From Rickettsiales bacterium (GTDB lineage Bacteria; Pseudomonadota; Alphaproteobacteria; Rickettsiales; SXRF01), in the NCBI GenBank assembly GCA_041396965.1, contig JAWKXN010000001.1, positions 248,001 to 312,000 of the forward strand: DNA of 64,000 nucleotides, in the 5' to 3' direction. Of this stretch, positions 7,359 through 14,203 are shown piece by piece; position 1 is the first letter of the stretch; each line of letters starts with the position of its first letter. The translations under genes and the position numbers were made by a program. The notes under the pieces are model-generated. The model had not been told where the DNA came from. It worked only from the letters and a program-made list of their open reading frames with translations, and made no database searches.

Positions 7359-8747
7359 TTAAGATTTCATTTTACGATAGAAGGTGGATTTGGCGATAGA
7401 AAGAGCTGCGGAGGCGCGGGTTATATTATCATCAAAATGTTTAAGAGCCATGTGCATCGCTTCGGCTTCAATATCGTTCATGCTTTTGAAGTTTCCTTCA
7501 GCGTTTATTATACTGATATGCATATTCGGTATAGCTCTCCTATCAACTAAAGGAGGTGTGTCGCTGAATTTGAGGATTCTCTCCAATATATTATCATCTA
7601 TAATATCTGAGTCGCTGAGTACCAATATACGGTGTATCAGATTTTCCAGCTCACGTACATTACCCTTCCAGTCATTTTCGGTAAGCATCTTTTTCGCGCT
7701 ATCACTTAATTGTTTCGCGGAAATATTTTCTGATTTCGTGATTTGGTTTATAAAATATTCGGCAAGCGGTATAATATCTTCCTTTCTATCGCGAAGGGGT
7801 GGTATTGTAATTGGCAGAACATTAAGCCTAAAATAGAGATCCTCACGGAATTTACCATCAGCGACTTCTTTAGCTAAATTACGGTTGGTTGCCGATATTA
7901 TTCGCACATTGATTTTTACCGGTTTTACCCCTCCCACCGGCTCTATCTCTTTTTGCTGCAACGCTCTTAGCAGTTTTACCTGTGACTCATGAGGTAACTC
8001 TCCTATTTCATCAAGAAATATGGTTCCTCCTTCTGCTTCACGGAATTTCCCGATAGTGCGGATTACCGCTCCGGTAAAAGAGCCTTTTTCGTGACCGAAT
8101 AATATACTTTCTACAAGATTGCTCGGTATAGCACCGCAGTTTATAGCGATAAATGGAAAAGAAGAACGCTTGCTTTCGCCGTGAATAGCTCGTGCTAAAA
8201 GTTCTTTTCCCGAGCCAGTCTCCCCCATTATTAATACGGGAACATCACTTTTTGCCGCTTTGCTCGCGTATGACACGGTTTCCTTAAGACCTGTGTCATG
8301 ACCGATTATATCGGAGAATTTAGCGGTAATTTCTTTTTCTTGCTTCAGTTTAGACAGTTCTTTTGAGACATTTGAGTATTTGATCGCGTTTTTTATAGCG
8401 ACATCTAGTTGTAGAGGATTAGGTAGCTTAACCACAAAATCATTCGCGCCTTCCTTAATGGCTCTCACTGCGGTTTCTATATTATCGTCACCCGTAAGCA
8501 TCAATACCGGTAAGTTGTTGTTATATTGACGAATTATTTTAAGCGCCTCAAACCCATCCATAATCGGCATTTTTATATCCATCAATACAGCATCTATACT
8601 ATCCCCGTTAGGGCTTTTTATATAATCAACAGCTTCTTTACCATTGGTTACGTCTATTACCTCATATTGTAATTTTTTAGACAGAACTATTGACACCATC
8701 CGCCTTTGCACAGGGTCATCTTCCGCTACCAATATCTTGCCATTCAT
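7359..8747 (-). CDS. NtrC-family sigma-54-dependent response regulator
   Basis: 462 residues in three parts. A receiver occupies 1-120 (Asp10/Asp11, phospho-Asp57 in LMDIKMP, Lys107 followed by LPNP rather than the usual Pro). The AAA+ sigma-54 interaction domain covers about 145-385: Walker A GETGSGKE at 175-182, sigma-54 contact loop GSFTGA at 222-227, Walker B FLDEIGE at 244-250. A Fis-type helix-turn-helix ends the chain (ASAALSIAKSTFYRKMK). The contact loop has Ser where most family members have Ala. The gene is divergent from a receiver operon at 9123 that carries a good -24/-12 promoter, which makes that operon a natural target. No cognate kinase is fused or adjacent on its own strand. 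Confidence 0.92.
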   Translation of the reverse strand: MNGKILVAEDDPVQRRMVSIVLSKKLQYEVIDVTNGKEAVDYIKSPNGDSIDAVLMDIKMPIMDGFEALKIIRQYNNNLPVLMLTGDDNIETAVRAIKEGANDFVVKLPNPLQLDVAIKNAIKYSNVSKELSKLKQEKEITAKFSDIIGHDTGLKETVSYASKAAKSDVPVLIMGETGSGKELLARAIHGESKRSSFPFIAINCGAIPSNLVESILFGHEKGSFTGAVIRTIGKFREAEGGTIFLDEIGELPHESQVKLLRALQQKEIEPVGGVKPVKINVRIISATNRNLAKEVADGKFREDLYFRLNVLPITIPPLRDRKEDIIPLAEYFINQITKSENISAKQLSDSAKKMLTENDWKGNVRELENLIHRILVLSDSDIIDDNILERILKFSDTPPLVDRRAIPNMHISIINAEGNFKSMNDIEAEAMHMALKHFDDNITRASAALSIAKSTFYRKMKS

Positions 8748-8832
8748 GTTTAATCTACCTATTCCATGGGTTATTTTTAACTTTCGTTAGTATGTGCTTG
8801 TTTTAGATAATTTTTATGCAAAACAAGTATGA

Positions 8833-8859
8833 AAGCCTTATCCGAAAGATAAGGTTTTC
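8833..8859 (+). terminator. Stable hairpin followed by TTTT
   Basis: CCTTATC-CGAAA-GATAAGG is a perfect 7-bp stem, extended by a G-T pair and AAA/TTT. It ends in TTTTCC. It resembles an intrinsic terminator but lies upstream of both flanking genes, so it may instead cap an unseen small RNA or shield the divergent promoters from each other. Confidence 0.4.
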
Positions 8860-8860
8860 C

Positions 8861-8911
8861 GCTGCGAAGCAAGCGTAAAATTGAATAAAACCATGTAATG
8901 TTTTTATTCAT
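8861..8911 (+). repeat. Two-hairpin repeat element, copy A
   Basis: Hairpin 1: CGCT/GC stem, loop GAA, bulged A, pairing with AGCG (8861-8876). Hairpin 2: 13-bp arms 8883-8895 and 8899-8911 with one mismatch and the loop GTA. Copy B at 54035-54085 has the same architecture with compensatory base changes. Known REP/BIME families were not recognised in it. Confidence 0.6.
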
Positions 8912-9047
8912 AATAAGTATAAATTATAAAAGTAAATAGTTTTATAATGAGAATTCAAAATGAAAAATTTTCTCAAAATAAAACTAAACGATAATTTTAT
9001 ATCACTGCTTATAATTTAATATATTGATATATATAAATTTTATTTTT

Positions 9048-9062
9048 TGGCATAATAATTGC
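9048..9062 (+). promoter_or_regulatory. Sigma-54 (-24/-12) promoter of the tandem receiver operon
   Basis: TGGCAT-AATAA-TTGC matches the consensus TGGCAC-N5-TTGC with one mismatch. The GG and GC dinucleotides are exactly 12 bases apart, as required. Transcription would begin near 9074, giving about a 50-base leader before ATG 9123. The NtrC-type activator is encoded immediately upstream on the opposite strand. Confidence 0.7.
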
Positions 9063-9122
9063 CTTAATATAAATTAATATTCTTATTCATAATGGGTATA
9101 AGTAATTAAAGAAGTTATAAGT

Positions 9123-10037
9123 ATGATTATTATAGATGAATACGCTAATGAAAAGTTAAACGACGAATTGGAGCGCTTAAGGGATTCTGATGATAGTTCA
9201 CCACGTGACCTCACTAGATACGTTTATTTTAATCTTTTAGATAATCCTAACATTGGTGATATAGGAGACATTGTTACTGAAGCTGCTAATAAACATATAT
9301 TTTCTTTGAGTACAAAAATATATCTTTGTGATGATCGTGACATATTTATACTAACCCCATCACTTCCGGTTAAAGATCTGAGGAACTTTATAATGGAAGT
9401 AGCGAATAGCATAAATATACCAGTAGAAAATAGCTGGGTAGAGATTATGGATATATCTACCCATATAAATCATTTGCTAGTTGTAATGGAATCAAAGTTA
9501 GAGAAGAGACGTAAGATTATAGAAGATGAAAAAAAGATTAAGGAAGAGCGAAAACAGGAACGTATTAAAAAATTTAAGCACGATAATATATTAAATGTTG
9601 AAATTTCTCAGAGCAGTGATGACATTAGAAAATGCCGGCGGCAGCGTGATAACATAGAAATTATGATTATAGAGGATGATGTATTCTCTCGCCGTTTAGT
9701 AGAGAATGTTCTGCAAAAAAAATATTCACTTACCGGTCTTGGAGAAGCCAGCCATGCCCTTTCTACTTACGCGAAGTTAGCTCCAGATTTATTGTTTCTT
9801 GATATAAACTTACCAGATGTAACTGGACATGAGTTGTTGGAAAAAATCATGCGGATGGATCCCCATGCTTATACAATAATGCTTAGTGGTAACTGTGATA
9901 AAGAGAATGTTACTCAAGCGATGAAACTTGGCGCGAAAGGATTTATCGCCAAGCCTTTCACCAGAGATAAGCTTATGCATTACATAGATATTTGTGTTGA
10001 AAATAAAAACAAGGAGAAATCTCGTGAGAATTCATAA
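9123..10037 (+). CDS. Response regulator with uncharacterised N-terminal domain (paralogue 1)
   Basis: 304 residues. The C-terminal half is a full receiver: Glu184-Asp185-Asp186, phospho-Asp227 in FLDINLP, Ser255, Lys277 in IAKPF. The first ~120 residues form an unrecognised domain, with a YLCDDRDIFILTPSLPVKDLRNFI segment that has a counterpart in the next gene. A highly charged helix (about 123-155, rich in Lys/Glu/Arg) links the two. Having the receiver at the C-terminus is less usual. No DNA-binding or enzymatic output is seen, so it probably acts by protein contact within a phosphorelay. It is first in a three-gene operon behind the sigma-54 promoter. Confidence 0.8.
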   Translation: MIIIDEYANEKLNDELERLRDSDDSSPRDLTRYVYFNLLDNPNIGDIGDIVTEAANKHIFSLSTKIYLCDDRDIFILTPSLPVKDLRNFIMEVANSINIPVENSWVEIMDISTHINHLLVVMESKLEKRRKIIEDEKKIKEERKQERIKKFKHDNILNVEISQSSDDIRKCRRQRDNIEIMIIEDDVFSRRLVENVLQKKYSLTGLGEASHALSTYAKLAPDLLFLDINLPDVTGHELLEKIMRMDPHAYTIMLSGNCDKENVTQAMKLGAKGFIAKPFTRDKLMHYIDICVENKNKEKSRENS

Positions 10038-10884
10038 AAATAGTCAGATATATCTAAAAGCATTTGTTAATTCTCTTGAGAAAGATCCGGTCAGTTTTGA
10101 GAGTTGGAACTGCCTACATTTTGAGTTTTCTGGAGATGATAGCAGTTATGATTTTTGTAGCGATCTTATATACGAAATCAAGAACAAAAATAGTGGAGTT
10201 GATTGTGATATAATACATTGTGAGGATAATGACATATTGTTTATCAGCAAAGAATTAAACAAGGATGATTTATACGATATTGAGGAACATGTGACCTATA
10301 GTTGTATATCTAATGATATTAAGACCAAGTCATTATGTTATGATTTATTCATGGATTGGCGCATAGTTAAGGACATATTATTGTTAAAAATAGATGACCT
10401 ATCGGTAATGGTATTTAAGTCCGATAATGAAAAACAAAATATTTTCGGTGAAATATCGTCATTACAGGAAATATTTGATGACGCCAGAAAATTAAGAAAA
10501 GTAAGAAATCCTATACATATTATGATAGTAGATGATGATCCGATTACAAGACGTGTAGTAAGTAATAGCTTTAAGGAAAATTATGCGCTTGTTACTGCTG
10601 AAAACGCGCGGGAAGCAATCGCCAATTATTTGACTTATGCTCCTGATATAGTTTTTCTTGATATAGGACTTCCTGACGTAAATGGATTTGAAGTGCTTTA
10701 TCAAATTATGAAAAGTGATCCTGATGCCTATGTTGTGATGTTTAGCGCTAACAGTCATATGGATAATATAACATCTTCGCTCTTATCCGGTGCTTCTGGT
10801 TTTGTATCTAAGCCGTTTAGCAAAGAAAAAATGCGTCATTATATTGAGGAAAGTGCTGATTATTATAAGAAAACATTGTCCTAG
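10024..10884 (+). CDS. Response regulator with uncharacterised N-terminal domain (paralogue 2)
   Basis: 286 residues from GTG 10024, chosen because AGGAG lies seven bases before it. It overlaps the previous stop by 14 bases, so translation is coupled. It is built like its neighbour: an N-terminal region of unknown fold, where IIHCEDNDILFISKELNKDDL aligns with the matching segment of paralogue 1, then a C-terminal receiver (Asp170-Asp172 pocket, phospho-Asp213 in FLDIGLP, Ser241, Lys263). The charged linker helix is shorter here. The two probably arose by tandem duplication followed by strong divergence of the N-terminal part. The following hybrid kinase with an HPt domain could phosphorylate both. 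Confidence 0.8.
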   Translation: MRIHKNSQIYLKAFVNSLEKDPVSFESWNCLHFEFSGDDSSYDFCSDLIYEIKNKNSGVDCDIIHCEDNDILFISKELNKDDLYDIEEHVTYSCISNDIKTKSLCYDLFMDWRIVKDILLLKIDDLSVMVFKSDNEKQNIFGEISSLQEIFDDARKLRKVRNPIHIMIVDDDPITRRVVSNSFKENYALVTAENAREAIANYLTYAPDIVFLDIGLPDVNGFEVLYQIMKSDPDAYVVMFSANSHMDNITSSLLSGASGFVSKPFSKEKMRHYIEESADYYKKTLS

Positions 10885-10941
10885 ATAGTAGGTAAAATTC
10901 TAAAAAAATAAACATTATATTCGTTACTAAGAGAGCCATTT

Positions 10942-13900
10942 ATGCATGAAATTAAAAAAATAGTAAGCATATTCTTTGTGACAGTATCTGTAGTGCTTAT
11001 ATTTGTTCTACTAACATATTCTTGGTTCGCCCATTTTATTTACAAGCAAGAAAATATAAGGGCAATTATCGGCATTAATAATGAACAGACCTCTTTGATT
11101 AGAGATATAGAATATAATATTAATGGATTGGCTGCGGCTGAGACTAAAGAGAAAAAACAAAAATTAAACAAGTTACTTGCTGATAACTATTCGCGGCTTA
11201 GTAAAATGCACGATCAGATAGTAAATCCTAGTGAGAGCATATGGAGTATTGTATATAGTGATGTAAGGTTGAAAAAAATATATTTTGGTGGTTCTAGCAA
11301 CATCAATAAAAATATAGAATCTTTAATTTCTGAGCTTGCTAAAATACTAAATACCTCTGGCGATACATCAGATCATGATAGTAGGCGATATAGTTCCATA
11401 ACTAACATTACTATACCGGAATTACTTTCTAGTCTTAAGAAAGCCTCAGATATTTATCACGATATTCAAAAATATGATTTATTAGTTTTATATAATATCG
11501 CAGCCGTATTTTTGATTTTCATTCTTATTGTTATATCCAGCCTTTGGTGGTTGGTATTTAAGCCTATCTTGTCAAAATTCAAGAAGATTATTGGAATGAT
11601 GAGGTTGCAGCAGAAAATAGCTATCGCTACCAATGAATCAATAAATATGGAGGAGGGACTGCAAGCAGCCATTGATGGGATATGTGATTTTATGGATTGG
11701 TCAGTGGGACATATTTATAGTTTCTCTGAAGAAGAGCATCGCCTCGTAAGTATGAGCATATGGCACTTAAAATATGGAAATCGCTATTCTGACTTTAGGA
11801 AAAAATCAGATACTTTAAGTTTTACCCCAAATTTTGGTTTTATCGGTGAGGTTTACGCGAACGCTTCAGCTATGTGGGTGGTTGATTTTGAGAACTCAGA
11901 AATTTTTCGGCGCAAGGAAGAAGCAAAAGGCGCTGGACTTAAATCCGCGTTCGCTTTCCCAATTTTTATTAGTCGCAAAGTAGTCGCCGTTATGGAATTT
12001 TATTCCTCAGATACTAGTATACCAGACGAGTTTATCCTTCAGGTCGTTGGTAATATAGGCAAACAGCTAGGCCAAACTTTTGAGCGTTCACAATTTAATG
12101 AGAAGGCAGAGTTGTTAGATACCGTGATTAAAAGCGCTAATGATGGAATAGTTATAACTAAAGCGAATCTTGATAATGATGGACCAAAAATAGTTTATGT
12201 AAATGAGGCGTTCAGTAAAATTACAGGTTATCGCGCGAATGAGGTTATTGGCAAGACCCCAAGAATCTTACAAGGTGAGCAGACAAATAGGGAAACTTTA
12301 CTTGCTATAAAAAATTGTTTGCTTGAGGGTAAACCGTTCAAAGGAGAGCTTCTTAATTATAGAAAAGATGGCGAACCGTACTGGCTAGATATAGGCATCG
12401 TTCCCGTTCGTGATATGGAGGGCAAGATAACACATTTCGCCGCTATTGAACGTGATATTACCGACAGGAAAAATTCAGAAAATGAATTGAAGCAGGCTAT
12501 GATACAGCTTAAGCTTACATCTATGAAGGCGGAAGCGGCAGCGAAAGATTTACAAATAAGTCTAAATAAAGCAGAAGAAGCGAATAAGGCAAAAAGTGAC
12601 TTCTTAGCTAATATGAGTCACGAATTGCGTACCCCTATGAACGGTGTTTTGGGCATGGCACATCTTCTAGCTGATACTAATTTGGATAGTGAACAGAAAA
12701 ATCTTGTAAATACTATAAACGGATCAGCAGAGAACTTGCTATTTTTACTAAACGATATTCTTGATTTTTCTAAAATAGAGGCTGGTGCGTTGGTGCTTGA
12801 GGACATAGCCTTTCCATTTACGGAAACCATACGTCAGGTAGTAAATTTGATGCAGACTCAGGCAGAAAGAAAAAATATATCACTTATAGTAGATTGTGAA
12901 TCTGATGTTCCTGAATATATAAGAGGGGATTCAGGGCGCATTCGCCAGATCCTAACCAATTTTCTTGGTAATGCTATCAAATTTACTGACAAGGGATATG
13001 TGCATCTAGTCGCTAGTATAATTGAGGAAGGAAAAAATAAGAGTATCCACATTAGTGTTCAAGATACCGGAGTTGGCATATCAGCGGATAAACTAGGTGA
13101 GATCTTTGATAAGTTTACTCAAGGAGACGCATCTGTCACTCGTAAATACGGTGGAACTGGTCTTGGACTTGCCATAACCAAGCAACTCGTAACCCTGATG
13201 GGAGGAGAGATAGGGGTTGATAGCGTTGAAGGAAAAGGATCAACTTTCTGGTTCTCAATACCATGTAAGATAGCTCACAAGGAGGATATAGTTATGTCTA
13301 AGTCTGAAACTCATATAAATTCTAAAAAATCAGAAGATCTTATTCCTGTAGAAAACGCGAAAGCCCTACTCGTGGAAGACTATCCCGTAAATCAGATATT
13401 CGCTGAGAAGCTGTTACGCAAATTTGGTTTCAATAATATTGATTTGGCTGAAAACGGTGTTGAGGCACTACAGAAATACCGTAGTACAACCTATGACATT
13501 ATTTTTATGGATTGTCAGATGCCAGAGCTTGATGGATATAAAGCTACTGAAAAATTACGTGCTTTGGAAGATGGAACTTCTATGCACACATATATCGTGG
13601 CGATGACCGCGAACGCCATGATGGGAGATAGAGAGAAATGTTTGAAATCAGGTATGGATGAGTATTTGAGTAAACCTTTACGCGCTGAACATTTGAAAAA
13701 GGTTTTAGAAAATTGGTTTAATCTTGATGGCAATAAATCCTTAATCGTAAAGAAACCTAAGATTGAGCAAGAAAATAACATAAGCAAGATAGTAGGCAGC
13801 GTTGATGATGATGAGGAAGTGCCGGTTGATATAGAGCAGTTAACATTATTTACTGATGGTGATAAGGAAGAGGAAAAAGTTCTAACAGAACTGTTTTTAG

Positions 13901-14154
13901 AGCAATCCAGAGAGCTTGTTGAGCTTCTTGAAAAAAGCGTCAGTGATCAAGAAAAAGAGGTTTGGAAATCAGCGGCTCATAGATTCAAAGGATCGTCAGG
14001 AAATTTTGGCGCGATGAAATTGCATAATATATGTAAGCGTGCGGAAGCGAATTCTTCCGGTGATAGAAATGATAAGATAGAACTCATGATAGAAATTAAA
14101 AGCGAGATAGAAAGAGTAAAAAACTTTATGGAAAACCACTCAAACGCCGCCTAA
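10942..14154 (+). CDS. Membrane hybrid histidine kinase (PilJ-type sensor, GAF, PAS, HisKA, HATPase, REC, HPt)
   Basis: 1070 residues. TM1 is at about 8-30. A periplasmic helical region starting INNEQTSLIRDIEYNINGLA resembles the type IV pili/NarX-like sensor. TM2 is at about 181-207, followed by GAF (about 235-392) and PAS/PAC (about 395-510, with GYRANEVIGKTPRILQG: LOV-like in sequence but lacking the flavin-binding Cys). HisKA has SHELRTP with His560, then HATPase (N-box NAIKFT, DTGVGIS, GTGLGLA). A receiver follows with Asp857, and a C-terminal HPt has His1013 in AHRFKGSSG. All phosphotransfer residues are present, so a full His-Asp-His relay is possible, with the two upstream receivers as likely final acceptors. 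Same strand as and 57 bases behind paralogue 2. Confidence 0.92.
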   Translation: MHEIKKIVSIFFVTVSVVLIFVLLTYSWFAHFIYKQENIRAIIGINNEQTSLIRDIEYNINGLAAAETKEKKQKLNKLLADNYSRLSKMHDQIVNPSESIWSIVYSDVRLKKIYFGGSSNINKNIESLISELAKILNTSGDTSDHDSRRYSSITNITIPELLSSLKKASDIYHDIQKYDLLVLYNIAAVFLIFILIVISSLWWLVFKPILSKFKKIIGMMRLQQKIAIATNESINMEEGLQAAIDGICDFMDWSVGHIYSFSEEEHRLVSMSIWHLKYGNRYSDFRKKSDTLSFTPNFGFIGEVYANASAMWVVDFENSEIFRRKEEAKGAGLKSAFAFPIFISRKVVAVMEFYSSDTSIPDEFILQVVGNIGKQLGQTFERSQFNEKAELLDTVIKSANDGIVITKANLDNDGPKIVYVNEAFSKITGYRANEVIGKTPRILQGEQTNRETLLAIKNCLLEGKPFKGELLNYRKDGEPYWLDIGIVPVRDMEGKITHFAAIERDITDRKNSENELKQAMIQLKLTSMKAEAAAKDLQISLNKAEEANKAKSDFLANMSHELRTPMNGVLGMAHLLADTNLDSEQKNLVNTINGSAENLLFLLNDILDFSKIEAGALVLEDIAFPFTETIRQVVNLMQTQAERKNISLIVDCESDVPEYIRGDSGRIRQILTNFLGNAIKFTDKGYVHLVASIIEEGKNKSIHISVQDTGVGISADKLGEIFDKFTQGDASVTRKYGGTGLGLAITKQLVTLMGGEIGVDSVEGKGSTFWFSIPCKIAHKEDIVMSKSETHINSKKSEDLIPVENAKALLVEDYPVNQIFAEKLLRKFGFNNIDLAENGVEALQKYRSTTYDIIFMDCQMPELDGYKATEKLRALEDGTSMHTYIVAMTANAMMGDREKCLKSGMDEYLSKPLRAEHLKKVLENWFNLDGNKSLIVKKPKIEQENNISKIVGSVDDDEEVPVDIEQLTLFTDGDKEEEKVLTELFLEQSRELVELLEKSVSDQEKEVWKSAAHRFKGSSGNFGAMKLHNICKRAEANSSGDRNDKIELMIEIKSEIERVKNFMENHSNAA

Positions 14155-14203
14155 TCCCTCTTTCCTTTGAGGGGAGAAGAGGGTGGCATCGTGGAAGAAT
14201 CTA

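Larger units (their letters stand above)
8748..9122. other. 375-base divergent intergenic region with hairpins and a sigma-54 promoter
   Basis: No coding frame is supported here. From left to right it holds a strong hairpin (8833-8859), a two-hairpin repeat element (8861-8911), a very AT-rich stretch, and a -24/-12 promoter (9048-9062) reading towards 9123. Confidence 0.6.

Noticed and set aside
11700..12470. LOV photoreceptor domain in the hybrid kinase PAS
   Set aside because: The sequence is LOV-like around GKTPRILQG, but the flavin-binding cysteine (NCRFLQ position) is absent.
14155..14203. Terminator between the hybrid kinase and the tail-like gene
   Set aside because: CCCTCTT/AAGAGGG can pair, but no T-tract follows on either strand and the inner region is purine/pyrimidine biased.
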